Origin: Aliamphritea hakodatensis
GTDB lineage: Bacteria; Pseudomonadota; Gammaproteobacteria; Pseudomonadales; Balneatricaceae
Reading direction: 5' to 3'
DNA: 64,000 nucleotides
Assembly: GCF_024347195.1 (NCBI RefSeq)
Contig: NZ_AP025281.1
Coordinates: forward strand, 3,162,001-3,226,000
Numbering within the stretch: position 1 is the stretch's first letter; each line of letters begins with the position of its first letter. The notes below the pieces were generated by a model that was given only the letters and a program-made list of their open reading frames with translations, was not told where the DNA came from and searched no databases. Of the stretch, positions 25,220-33,090 are shown in pieces. Made by a program: the position numbers and the translations under genes.

Positions 25220-26014
25220 TCAGTGCAGTGAAGGCCCGCTTTCGTTAACCTGTAAAATCGGCTGACCGGCACTGTCCAGCGCCAGCGCTCCCTGCTCAAC
25301 GGCATAATCCATCAGCTGACTCATAACCATGTCTGTCAGGTGTGCACTGATCACCAGCCCCGCTGGCGGATCACCTTCAAACATTTCGTCATCTACCATG
25401 CCGTCAGCACGCAGCCCCAGTAACAACGGATTTTCCGCCACCAGCGGTGCAATGTCATCCGGTGCAAACACGGAATATTCGGATGCGACCTCCAGGGCCA
25501 GGTTATAAGCATCTGCCGCTTCTGTCGCCAGACGCTCCTGGAAAACCGCCTCCGCCAGCGCCATCACTTTGCTCAGCTCTGAACGGCCGGGCTTTTGCAT
25601 ATTCTGCTTAGCCAGCTCGCTGTCACTGTAATCCACCACCGGGGCACTGACATCATCCAGCTGCTGATGATCTTCTTCAGACAAGCGGCCTTCTGCATCC
25701 GGCTTCAGCCAGCCATGCTCTGCAGCTATGCCAATCAAAGCCTCCAGCATACCGGCAGCAAGATTTACGCTGATAATCATCCCGACACTGGGATTAGCGG
25801 CTTCTTCTTCATCAGCTATCATGCCACCCGGACGGGTTGCAAGCAGTGTCGGGTCTTCTGCCACCACCCGTGCCAGCGTGTCCACTTCAAGGTAAAGGTA
25901 CTGGTTACACAGTTCCATGGCAGTACCCAGGGCATTCTCACCGCCAGACGCCGTCATGGCAGCGTGATAGTCGCGCTGCACCTTTTCAACGATGTCTGCT
26001 AATAACTGGCTCAT
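25220..26014 (-). CDS. Hypothetical acidic protein with an internal duplication, 264 aa
   Basis: I do not recognise the family. The protein is strongly acidic and soluble. Residues ~15-110 and ~160-250 align with each other: VVAEDPTLLATRPGGMIADEE with LVAENPLLLGLRADGMVDDE, then VGMIISVNLAAGMLEALIG with AGLVISAHLTDMVMSQLMD, and EHGWLKPDAEG with EQGALALDSAG. It thus looks like two copies of one ~90-residue domain joined by a charged linker (SEEDHQQLDD to SELAKQNMQK). MSQLLADIVEKVQRDY is a normal start, and GGAGAAAA precedes the ATG on the minus strand. No neighbour suggests a role. Confidence 0.7.
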   Translation of the reverse strand: MSQLLADIVEKVQRDYHAAMTASGGENALGTAMELCNQYLYLEVDTLARVVAEDPTLLATRPGGMIADEEEAANPSVGMIISVNLAAGMLEALIGIAAEHGWLKPDAEGRLSEEDHQQLDDVSAPVVDYSDSELAKQNMQKPGRSELSKVMALAEAVFQERLATEAADAYNLALEVASEYSVFAPDDIAPLVAENPLLLGLRADGMVDDEMFEGDPPAGLVISAHLTDMVMSQLMDYAVEQGALALDSAGQPILQVNESGPSLH

Positions 26015-26158
26015 GTTTTTCTCCGGCTGAACGCAAATTTTTCAACTCGCACGTCAGCACTCTTTACTAATGTTTAACACAGGCGTGTCGATAGCCTTTA
26101 TATGACGGGCATTCAGAGGCCGTCACCTTATACGTTTTTTCGCCAGACAGGGGTCGTT

Positions 26159-26233
26159 ATGAATATTCAATTACCGCCGCCGGTACCCGAAGATGAAGAT
26201 GAAGGTAAGGTATACGTGTTATCCGATAACTGA
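26159..26233 (+). CDS. Candidate 24-residue acidic small protein
   Basis: ATG 26159 follows GGGG about 6 nt upstream and opens a 24-codon frame starting MNIQLPPPVPEDEDEGKVYV and ending at TGA 26231-26233. The region between the 264-aa and 213-aa genes is otherwise empty, and an A/T-rich promoter-like stretch lies upstream (about 26055-26140). It may be a real small protein or chance; only the ribosome site and unusual composition support it. Confidence 0.25.
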   Translation: MNIQLPPPVPEDEDEGKVYVLSDN

Positions 26234-26261
26234 ATACCGCCGGATACCTTAAGATCTGTCA

Positions 26262-26903
26262 TTAATGATAGGTCAGTCCGATCAGCTTAATCTCAGATTT
26301 AAGCGCGTCGAAGTGGTCCCGCAATTCCGCCATCGGACGTAAACCGAAATCCAGCGGATCGGTTGGCAGTTCATACCAGTCCAGGGTCGAGACCCGGGTC
26401 ATGAGGTCGTATTCGCCAATCAGCGCATCCAGATAGATCATGACCGCTTCAATGCGGGGTTCCATATCCAGGCTGGCCGGCAGCTCATGCATATACACGG
26501 CCATAAAAAGCTTGCCGTTTTCAATGCGAAAGCTGTACCAGAACTCTTTCAGCTCAATGACATCTTCACCCAGGTGGATGTAAGCCGGTACCGGGTCATA
26601 ACGGTGATTAAAGGCGATAAAGCGAATGCCACCGATGCTCGGCGCAGCCCCCACCAGACTCAGTACATTACTGATGGATTCCGGATAACCGTCACAGCCA
26701 AACACCATCTCAACCGGGCCGTCCTCTTCATCCCGTTCGAAATGAAAGGTCAGATTACGGTCGATTTTCTGCAGAGAGTTTCGGTACTCCAGCAACAGAT
26801 TATCCGCATCGAAGTTATTATCCGCTTCACTGCCCAGCAGATTATCGATGGTGTTCTCCAGCTGCTGCCAGAAACTGAGAATATTTGCCTGCCGATGAAT
26901 CAT
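26262..26903 (-). CDS. Hypothetical protein, 213 aa, coupled to dcd
   Basis: Not recognised. A soluble alpha/beta protein with FHFERDEEDGPVEMVFGCDGYPE (about 53-75), IGGIRFIAFNHRYDP (about 90-105) and FRIENGKLFMAVYMHELP (about 125-142). The middle segment alternates as in a beta-sheet domain; the C-terminal third (ALKSEIKLIGLTYH) is helical. Its ATG overlaps the dcd stop by 4 nt (ATGA), so the two are translationally coupled. Co-transcription with dcd could hint at a nucleotide-related or unrelated housekeeping role, but nothing more can be said. Confidence 0.65.
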   Translation of the reverse strand: MIHRQANILSFWQQLENTIDNLLGSEADNNFDADNLLLEYRNSLQKIDRNLTFHFERDEEDGPVEMVFGCDGYPESISNVLSLVGAAPSIGGIRFIAFNHRYDPVPAYIHLGEDVIELKEFWYSFRIENGKLFMAVYMHELPASLDMEPRIEAVMIYLDALIGEYDLMTRVSTLDWYELPTDPLDFGLRPMAELRDHFDALKSEIKLIGLTYH

Positions 26904-27466
26904 GTGCGCGGAACAACCACTCCGGTCTGTCCCTGATACTTACCGTCCCGGTCTTTATAGGAGGTTTCACAGATTTCATCCGCCCCCAGGAACAGCATTT
27001 GTGCAACACCTTCATTGGCGTAGATTTTGGCAGGCAGTGGCGTAGTATTCGAGAATTCCAGCGTCACGTGACCTTCCCACTCAGGCTCCAGTGGCGTGAC
27101 GTTCACTATGATACCGCAACGGGCATAGGTGCTTTTACCCAGGCAAATGGTCAGCACATCACGGGGAATTTTGAAGTATTCAACGGTTCGCGCCAGGGCG
27201 AACGAGTTAGGCGGGATGATGCAGACATCAGACTTCACATCCACGAAGCTGCCTTCGTCAAAGTTCTTCGGATCAACCACTGAAGAGTTGATGTTGGTGA
27301 AGATCTTAAATTCATCCGCACAACGGACATCATAGCCATAGCTTGATGTACCATAGGAAATAAGCTTTTCTTCATCACGGCGACGCACCTGTCCCGCCTC
27401 AAACGGCGCGATCATCTGATGTTCTTCCGCCATGCGGCGAATCCAACCGTCCGACTTAATACCCAT
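26900..27466 (-). CDS. dcd: dCTP deaminase
   Basis: Deaminates dCTP to dUTP, supplying dUMP for thymidylate synthesis. From ATG 27466 the length is 188 aa, equal to Pseudomonas Dcd. Motifs: MGIKSDGWIRRMAEEHQMI, ISYGTSSYGYDVR (about 42-54), ALARTVEYFKIP, CLGKSTYARCGI (catalytic site loop, about 108-120), PLEPEWEGHVTLEFSNTTPLP (with the active-site Glu) and GKYQGQTGVVVPR. The frame is open 24 codons further up but with no matching sequence. It lies downstream of apbC on the same strand, the usual order in Pseudomonas-like genomes, with a terminator between them. Confidence 0.95.
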   Translation of the reverse strand: MGIKSDGWIRRMAEEHQMIAPFEAGQVRRRDEEKLISYGTSSYGYDVRCADEFKIFTNINSSVVDPKNFDEGSFVDVKSDVCIIPPNSFALARTVEYFKIPRDVLTICLGKSTYARCGIIVNVTPLEPEWEGHVTLEFSNTTPLPAKIYANEGVAQMLFLGADEICETSYKDRDGKYQGQTGVVVPRT

Positions 27467-27522
27467 AGTTACACTATCCGTCAGTTTAATCTTAAAAAAG
27501 GCGACAATCTTAACGTTTTTGT

Positions 27523-27560
27523 CTAAAAAAAACCGCATTTTTTCATAAAAAAATGCGGTT
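27523..27560 (-). terminator. Rho-independent terminator of apbC
   Basis: On the minus strand the stem AACCGCATTTTTT / AAAAAATGCGGTT is followed by eight T residues. It lies after the apbC stop and upstream of dcd, so dcd probably has its own promoter within about 27467-27520 or depends on read-through. Confidence 0.88.
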
Positions 27561-27611
27561 AATTTTAACCCTGATCAACAGCCCGCCGGACAGCCTGCCC
27601 GGCAGCCTGAA

Positions 27612-28703
27612 TCAGTCATTCACAATGGATATATTCGGCATGGCTACCGGGGTTTCTGCACGCTTCGCCAGCAGAGCCCCCACCTTACGTGCCATATCAC
27701 GGTAGATCGCCGTTTCCTTGCTGTCCGGCGCGCTGACAACCGTCGGCGCACCGCTGTCGGTAGAGGTACGGATGCCCATCGTCAGTGGCAGAGCACCCAG
27801 CATAGGCGCCTTATACTGATCCGCCAGCATCTCACCGCCACCGTGGCCGAAAATCGGCTCGCTGTGACCACATTCGCTGCAAATGTGCAGGCTCATGTTC
27901 TCAACAATCCCCAGTACCGGAATCTCAACTTTACGGAACATTTCAATGCCTTTCTTGGCATCCAGTAAGGCAATATCCTGCGGTGTGGTAACAATCACAG
28001 AACCGGTGACCGGTACCTTCTGTGACAGAGTCAGCTGAATATCACCGGTACCCGGCGGCATATCGATAAACAGATAGTCCAGTTCATCCCAGACCGTTTC
28101 AGTCAGCAACTGCTGCAGTGCACCGCTGGCCATCGGGCCACGCCATACCATCGGCTGATCATCATCAATCAGGAAACCGATCGACATTACCTGCAGGCCA
28201 TGTGCCTCAATCGGCGCCATGTTCTTTTCACCCACCGGCTGCGGGCGGGTTCCCGGGGTCACCCCCAGCATCATGCCCTGGCTCGGGCCGTAAATATCCG
28301 CATCCATCACGCCAACGCGGGCGCCTTCCGCTGCCATCGCCAGCGCCAGGTTCACCGTTGTGGTGGATTTACCCACGCCACCCTTACCGGAAGAGACCGC
28401 AACGATGTTCTTCACACCTTTCAGAGCCTGCAGGCTGCCCTGTACCTGATGAGCGGCAACCTTGCTGGTAATTTCAATCTTTACAGCGGTGGCACCGGCG
28501 GCAGTGATCGCATCGCTCAGTGCCTGCTTAATATCTGCTTCTGCGCCTTTGCAGGCGTAACCCAGCTCGAGAGAAACATTAACCGTGCTGCCTTCCACAC
28601 TCAGCGCTTTCACTGCGTTAGCGCTGATATAATCCTGTTCTAAATACGTATCCTGTACGCCGGCAATCGCCCCGCGTACCTGCTCGTTTGTTAAGCTCGT
28701 CAT
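27612..28703 (-). CDS. apbC: Iron-sulphur cluster carrier ATPase ApbC/Mrp
   Basis: A P-loop ATPase of the Mrp/NBP35 family that carries and transfers Fe-S clusters in the cytosol. The 363-aa protein has an N-terminal MIP18/DUF59-like domain (1-85), then GKGGVGKST (106-114, deviant Walker A), DADIYGPSQG (about 135-145), FIDMPPGTGD (Walker B) and ICSECGH near residue 270, whose two cysteines bind the bridging cluster. All key residues are present. Unlike in E. coli, no divergent metG is next door; the DUF4144-like gene precedes on the same strand. Confidence 0.95.
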   Translation of the reverse strand: MTSLTNEQVRGAIAGVQDTYLEQDYISANAVKALSVEGSTVNVSLELGYACKGAEADIKQALSDAITAAGATAVKIEITSKVAAHQVQGSLQALKGVKNIVAVSSGKGGVGKSTTTVNLALAMAAEGARVGVMDADIYGPSQGMMLGVTPGTRPQPVGEKNMAPIEAHGLQVMSIGFLIDDDQPMVWRGPMASGALQQLLTETVWDELDYLFIDMPPGTGDIQLTLSQKVPVTGSVIVTTPQDIALLDAKKGIEMFRKVEIPVLGIVENMSLHICSECGHSEPIFGHGGGEMLADQYKAPMLGALPLTMGIRTSTDSGAPTVVSAPDSKETAIYRDMARKVGALLAKRAETPVAMPNISIVND

Positions 28704-28835
28704 AAGGTTATCTACTCTTGGCTCTTAATACCCTAGTAATTTTGTCGGGAATTATGCGCCATCTGTTTTAGGAAGGCCAGACCAAATCCGGTATTTCAAT
28801 GGCATCAATCGTCGTATCAGACAGTCGCACGGAGA

Positions 28836-29168
28836 TTATCCGGCCGCCTCAACGGCCTGAACAGCCTCTGCAACAGATGCCACCAGCATCTTTGCCACGC
28901 AACAATGGCCGGCTGCAGCAAAATGCGCCCGCAATATGTCATTCAGTTCGTTAAGCGACAGCCTAACGCCGGCCGCGTGCGGCATAATCTGACCTGAAAT
29001 CCGCTGCTGCAACAAAAAGCACTGCCCTGCGCTGTCAATCAGACGGTCCTGCGCAGCAAAATAATGCTGCACATACTCTGTTCGCCATTCTTCCTGCGAA
29101 CGGATGACGGTCAGCTCCGGATCACCTTCATACTGCAGTAACACAGGCCAGCGTATATCTGTCATCAT
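28836..29168 (-). CDS. DUF4144-like protein, 110 aa
   Basis: From ATG 29168 (or the adjacent ATG 29165) the product begins MMTDIRWPVLLQYEGDPEL, then EEWRTEYVQHYFAAQDRLIDSAGQCF and a helical C-terminus with LSLNELNDILRAHFAAAG. The WPxLLxYxGDxEL opening and LIDSxG motif recall DUF4144, a small family from Vibrio and allies of unknown function; this match is from memory. The open frame reaches 29282 but overlaps the upstream gene, so the later ATG is chosen. It starts 10 bp after the isochorismatase-fold gene and is co-transcribed with it. Confidence 0.65.
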   Translation of the reverse strand: MMTDIRWPVLLQYEGDPELTVIRSQEEWRTEYVQHYFAAQDRLIDSAGQCFLLQQRISGQIMPHAAGVRLSLNELNDILRAHFAAAGHCCVAKMLVASVAEAVQAVEAAG

Positions 29169-29178
29169 TGCGATCCGC

Positions 29179-29808
29179 TCAGTGTGGCTGAGGCAATGCC
29201 TGCAGCAATTCCCGGGATTCACACACATGGCAGTATTCACCATGCAGGTTACTGAGAAAGGTCCAGTGCACATCTTCCGCACTGAGTTGCTTACCGTTCA
29301 GCAGATCCATGGCAAACGCCGCGCTGGCGTCATCCGGTACCATTACGCGAAAGCCAAGGCCGCAGGCGATCCGTACGGTGGCATCAAGCGAATTATTGCT
29401 CAGTACGCCGCAGACAACCAGTTCAGTAATCTCCTGCTGCCGCAATACAGCCTCCAGCTCGGTACCGATAAAAGCACAGTTTTCCTGCTTGGTTATGACC
29501 GGCTCTTCAGCAAGCGGCTCTGCTTCATACTTAAATGAGAAATGATGAGAGGTGGGATGATAGGGTGAGTTTTCAAACTTCGACGCATGCCGGACATGAA
29601 TCACCGGCAAGGCCCGGTCACGCCAGACCGTCAGCAAAGAAGCAATCACCTGCTCCGCATCCGGGTTATTCCGGCTGTAATCAGAATAGCAATCAATGGC
29701 GTCCTGAACATCGATAATCACCAGTGCGGGATTACCTGAAATGAATAAATCCTGATAGTTGCCTGGCAGCATCACTATGCCCAACCCCTGCTCCTGAAAC
29801 TGCCGCAT
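29179..29808 (-). CDS. Isochorismatase-fold protein with nucleophile Cys replaced by Ser
   Basis: A 209-aa member of the isochorismatase/cysteine hydrolase superfamily. The catalytic Asp strand ALVIIDVQDAI (about 28-38) and the Lys strand VITKQENCAFIGTEL (about 103-117) are present. The nucleophile elbow reads GVLSNNSLDATVRIA, where relatives have GxxSxxCVxxTxRxA. The Cys is thus Ser (codon TCG on the minus strand). It may be a non-hydrolytic homologue, as true isochorismatases also lack this Cys, or a serine-dependent variant. ATG 29772 (MLPGNYQDLF) is an alternative start. The DUF4144-like gene follows after 10 bp. Confidence 0.8.
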   Translation of the reverse strand: MRQFQEQGLGIVMLPGNYQDLFISGNPALVIIDVQDAIDCYSDYSRNNPDAEQVIASLLTVWRDRALPVIHVRHASKFENSPYHPTSHHFSFKYEAEPLAEEPVITKQENCAFIGTELEAVLRQQEITELVVCGVLSNNSLDATVRIACGLGFRVMVPDDASAAFAMDLLNGKQLSAEDVHWTFLSNLHGEYCHVCESRELLQALPQPH

Positions 29809-29916
29809 TTTTATAAGAAATATATTTTGGCGGCGGCAGTCATATTATTGTCGTAAGTATGGCGGCCATTAATGACAGCTTTCAGCTACGACAGCAAGCA
29901 GCCAGATCAACTTACT

Positions 29917-29960
29917 AAGCTCAACTAAAAAGCCTGACTAAAAAAGCCCGGCTAAAAAGC
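29917..29960. repeat. Short CTAAAAAGC-type tandem repeat
   Basis: Three near-copies of (A/G)CTAAAAAGC(C/G) at about 12-15 bp spacing follow the GFA-family gene stop region. They may derive from T-rich terminator material on the minus strand; no other meaning is evident. Confidence 0.35.
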
Positions 29961-29978
29961 GACAGCCTGTGTCAGCAA

Positions 29979-30326
29979 TTACGCCATACCAATACCATCA
30001 GTCGCACGTACCGGAATACCCTCAGGGTCAACCCCTACCAGACAATACACATTCACCCCAAAATAATCCGGAGTGACCCGCTTACGGTGGAAAGGATAAA
30101 TACCGCACACACTGCAAAAGTAGTGCTGCGCCGTATGGGTGTGAAAGGTATAGGCCGTAAGGACATCCTCACCACTCAAAATGTTCATCCGGCTCTCAGG
30201 TACTTTGACCATCAGTGCATGCTTACGCCTGCAGATGGAACAGTCACAGGTGGTCAGTTCCGGAAAATCTGTTTCAATCTCAAATGTCACCGCCTGACAG
30301 TGACAGGCACCGCGGTAGATTTTCAT
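29979..30326 (-). CDS. GFA family (CENP-V-like) zinc protein
   Basis: A 115-aa single-domain protein of the glutathione-dependent formaldehyde-activating (GFA)/CENP-V fold. It begins MKIYRGACHCQAVTFEIE, then TTCDCSICRRKHAL (about 26-39) and YFCSVCGIYPFHRKR (about 69-83). The CHC, CxCSxC and CxxC cysteines supply the two structural zinc sites of the family. Despite the family name, most members do not activate formaldehyde and their substrates are unknown. It lies 34 bp downstream of rnz on the same strand, so co-transcription is likely. Confidence 0.85.
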   Translation of the reverse strand: MKIYRGACHCQAVTFEIETDFPELTTCDCSICRRKHALMVKVPESRMNILSGEDVLTAYTFHTHTAQHYFCSVCGIYPFHRKRVTPDYFGVNVYCLVGVDPEGIPVRATDGIGMA

Positions 30327-30359
30327 GTATTCCGACTCCCCTGTAACTTAATCAGACAA

Positions 30360-31340
30360 CTACTGATCAGCATGCAACACCCCGTCTTTATCGAGCCGGT
30401 ACCTGTCTAAATCCTCTGCCAGAAACAACTGCCCGCTGTAGATGACCTGAGCCTCCTGACGGAGCAATTCAACAGAAGACGCTACCTGCGGATTCAACTG
30501 ATACCGGGGGCTGAAATGCGTCAGCGCCAGATTAGGAATGTCCAGCCGGGCGGCAAATTCCGCGACCTGAGCGGCATAACTGTGACCATATGCTGCAGCC
30601 TGTTCGGCCAGATCCTTTGCATAGGTCGCCTCGTGCACCAGCACATGACAACCGTTACACAGATCCTTAAGGACAGCAGGTTCGGCATTATCACCGCAAA
30701 CAACCACTTTTCTGGGCACACAATCCGTTATAACAAAGTCACGGGCCCGGTACAGCTTGCCATCATGACTGACATCCACCCCGGACTTCAGCCGCCCCCA
30801 GTCGGGGCCGGCGGGTAAGTCTGAGGCTCTCAGCGCATCCACATCCAGTTCACCGTCCACCCAGTTTTCCGTAAAACTGTACGCATAAGATTCTACCCGG
30901 TGGACCAGCGGTGCAGCCGTGACACCAAACTGCCCAAACGGCATTCCCTGCTGTTCCCCATCCGGATTCAGGATCAGCGATTCCGGCACTACAAAGTTAA
31001 GCTCAAAGGACAGATGAAATTCAGTAAAACCCTGCGTAGCCTCAACCCATTCGCGGATACCTGCCGGGGCTACAATGGTCAGTGGCTCAGTCCGGCCGGT
31101 CATCCCGGCACTGCCTAACAGGCCAGGCAGGCCATAACAGTGATCACCGTGCACATGGGTAATGAAAATCCCCTTTAAGGTGTTCAGCGACAGCCTGGTA
31201 TGCAGCAACTGATGCTGGGTCGCTTCCCCGCAATCAATCAGATACCAGCCCCGCCCCTTACTTTCCTGTAAGGCCAGCCCCGAGACGTTTCGCCGCTTCG
31301 TCGGCGTACCGGAAGAGGTACCTAAAAACTGAATAAACAC
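30360..31340 (-). CDS. rnz: Ribonuclease Z
   Basis: A metallo-beta-lactamase-fold endonuclease that matures the 3' ends of tRNAs. The 326-aa protein opens MFIQFLGTSSGTPTKRRNVS, has the zinc motif THVHGDHCYGLPGLL (His62, His64, Asp66, His67), a flexible exosite-like arm (about 145-205), VVCGDNAEP (metal Asp, about 218), VHEATYAKDL, GHSYAAQVAEFA and LTHFSPRY (last His). All seven metal ligands expected for the short RNase Z form appear present. Divergent from the peroxiredoxin. Confidence 0.93.
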   Translation of the reverse strand: MFIQFLGTSSGTPTKRRNVSGLALQESKGRGWYLIDCGEATQHQLLHTRLSLNTLKGIFITHVHGDHCYGLPGLLGSAGMTGRTEPLTIVAPAGIREWVEATQGFTEFHLSFELNFVVPESLILNPDGEQQGMPFGQFGVTAAPLVHRVESYAYSFTENWVDGELDVDALRASDLPAGPDWGRLKSGVDVSHDGKLYRARDFVITDCVPRKVVVCGDNAEPAVLKDLCNGCHVLVHEATYAKDLAEQAAAYGHSYAAQVAEFAARLDIPNLALTHFSPRYQLNPQVASSVELLRQEAQVIYSGQLFLAEDLDRYRLDKDGVLHADQ

Positions 31341-31507
31341 CCTGTACTCGCCTGTTCTAAATAGTGGTTATTACAGTGTGCCATAAATTCACGGCAAGCC
31401 CCTGCTTCAAAAATGACAATCCGTCATCCGCCAGACCGCCAGCCGACGGTTTATGAACTAACCTTAACTGACCTCATTCCTGCAAACCAAAAGACAACTG
31501 GAGGTTT

Positions 31508-32170
31508 ATGATGTCATTACGCATCAACGATCAGGCACCAAACTTTACAGCGCAGACTACCCAGGGAGAATTAGACTTTCATCAGTGGATTGGCGACGGT
31601 TGGGCGGTCCTCTTCTCTCACCCCAAAGACTTTACCCCGGTGTGTACAACCGAGCTTGGATACATGGCAAAGATTCAGCCGGAATTCGACAAACGAAACA
31701 CCAAAATCATTGGCCTGAGCATCGACCCCCTCGATGATCACATCCAATGGATAAAAGATGTCGAAGAAGTCGGCAACACCACCGTTAACTACCCGGTCAT
31801 TGCTGATACAGACCTGAGCATCGCCAAGCTCTATAACATGTTTCCCGCCGATGAAACCGGCTCTGCTGAGGGCCGCACCGCCATGACCAACGCCACGGTA
31901 CGCTCTGTATTCGTGGTGGGGCCGGATAAAAACATTAAGCTGATGATCACATATCCGATGACCACCGGCCGCAACTTTGATGAAATCCTGCGGGTCATCG
32001 ACTCCATGCAGCTCACCGCCAAACATAAAGTTGCCACCCCGGTGAACTGGCAGCAGGGTGAAGATGTCATCATCGTGCCGGCAGTCTCTAATGAAGACGC
32101 CGCCAAAATCTATCCCGACGGCTGGGAAACCGTTAAACCCTATTTACGTAAAGTTAAACAGCCAGGATAA
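31508..32170 (+). CDS. 1-Cys peroxiredoxin (Prx6 family)
   Basis: A 220-aa thiol peroxidase that reduces peroxides. The peroxidatic Cys46 lies in HPKDFTPVCTTE. The C-terminal extension (RVIDSMQLTAKHKVATPVNWQQGEDVIIVP, about 155-185) and the absence of a conserved resolving Cys mark the Prx6 subfamily. GGAGG lies 5-8 nt upstream of the tandem ATG codons at 31508 and 31511; either could be used. Monocistronic with its own terminator. Confidence 0.93.
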   Translation: MMSLRINDQAPNFTAQTTQGELDFHQWIGDGWAVLFSHPKDFTPVCTTELGYMAKIQPEFDKRNTKIIGLSIDPLDDHIQWIKDVEEVGNTTVNYPVIADTDLSIAKLYNMFPADETGSAEGRTAMTNATVRSVFVVGPDKNIKLMITYPMTTGRNFDEILRVIDSMQLTAKHKVATPVNWQQGEDVIIVPAVSNEDAAKIYPDGWETVKPYLRKVKQPG

Positions 32171-32194
32171 CCACAACCGTACACCCAGATACAC

Positions 32195-32220
32195 AAAAGC
32201 CCTGCAGTGCAGGGCTTTTG
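32195..32220 (+). terminator. Terminator of the peroxiredoxin gene
   Basis: Stem AAAAGCCCTGC / GCAGGGCTTTT with a 3-nt loop; symmetrical, so it can act for the convergent DUF3127 gene as well. Confidence 0.85.
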
Positions 32221-32244
32221 TAAACGTACGGATATCAGTTCGGA

Positions 32245-32589
32245 TCAGAACGGCACGTCGTCATCAAACTCAACCGGCGCAGTGGTATCGTAAGCAGGGG
32301 TCTGATCATACGGATCTGCCGCTGCACCGCCCTGAATTTTCCAGCCCACCAGATTGTTGAAATAACGCCCGTTGTACTCACGGCCACGGATATCGAAAGA
32401 AACCGTTACCTGCTGACCCGGCTGGATGTTGTCCAGCAGGCTGACCTTATCCTGCACAAACTCCAGATTGATATCCTGCGGGTATTTACCTTCTTCAACC
32501 GTAACAACCATTTCACGCTTGGTGAAGCCGCTGTTAAAGGTCTGTGGATCCTGAATTAACTTAACCTTACCGGTCAGTTCGTAAGCCAT
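32245..32589 (-). CDS. DUF3127 OB-fold protein with an SSB-like acidic tail
   Basis: A 114-aa protein: MAYELTGKVKLIQDPQTF, FTKREMVVTVEEG, NLEFVQDKVSLLDNIQPGQ, VTVSFDIRGREYNGRYFNNLVGWKI. These strands match DUF3127, an OB-fold family. After a Pro/Ala/Tyr-rich linker it ends VEFDDDVPF. The nine-residue ending is nearly the C-terminal tip of single-stranded DNA-binding protein (DFDDDIPF in E. coli), which docks repair and replication proteins. It may therefore bind single-stranded DNA and recruit SSB partners; that is inference. ATG 32589 has no competitor. Monocistronic. Confidence 0.8.
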   Translation of the reverse strand: MAYELTGKVKLIQDPQTFNSGFTKREMVVTVEEGKYPQDINLEFVQDKVSLLDNIQPGQQVTVSFDIRGREYNGRYFNNLVGWKIQGGAAADPYDQTPAYDTTAPVEFDDDVPF

Positions 32590-32691
32590 TGTCTTTACCT
32601 TGTATAGCTACATCGTGATGGGGGTTATTTAAGCAGAAATCAGAACAGATTACTGTAGGTTTTTACGGTGTACTGCAGAAGAAAAATAGCA

Positions 32692-33090
32692 TTAACCGTA
32701 ACGGCTGATTTCCTTTACGGCTGAATCAGCCAGAAAAGCTGAACGGTTTTTCCCGTGCCCTTTCTGACTCTGTTTCTCGATCTGACGCACTGAAATAGAC
32801 GATAATGTAATTGTTACTTTTTCAGTTTTACCTGAAAACGGTGTGATATCTATATCAACTAACGCCCAGGTACCACCCGGAAACTGATGTTCAAAAGCCG
32901 ACACAGGACTTGCTGCAGGTGCAATTTCACCATCTTCTGCCAGCCCTTCCAGATGAAACTCAATTGCCTCCCGAACATTATCAATTGCATCATCCATGGT
33001 GTTTCCTGCAGAAAAACAACCGGGAATATCAGGCACAGTGACTCCATACGCTGAATTTTCTTCGTGATGAATGACAACAGGATATCTCAT
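32692..33090 (-). CDS. hicB: HicB family antitoxin
   Basis: A 132-aa HicB. The N-terminal partially degraded RNase H-like domain reads MRYPVVIHHEENSAYGVTVPDIPGCFSAG (1-29) and DDAIDNVREAIEFHLEGL. The C-terminal half carries a ribbon-helix-helix, KVTITLSSISVRQIEK then GKNRSAFLADSAVKEI, for autoregulatory DNA binding. HicB normally neutralises the HicA mRNA interferase encoded directly upstream. Here no intact hicA exists in the 309 bp upstream; only a frameshifted remnant of its C-terminus is visible. The antitoxin is therefore orphaned or acts on a distant toxin. Confidence 0.88.
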   Translation of the reverse strand: MRYPVVIHHEENSAYGVTVPDIPGCFSAGNTMDDAIDNVREAIEFHLEGLAEDGEIAPAASPVSAFEHQFPGGTWALVDIDITPFSGKTEKVTITLSSISVRQIEKQSQKGHGKNRSAFLADSAVKEISRYG

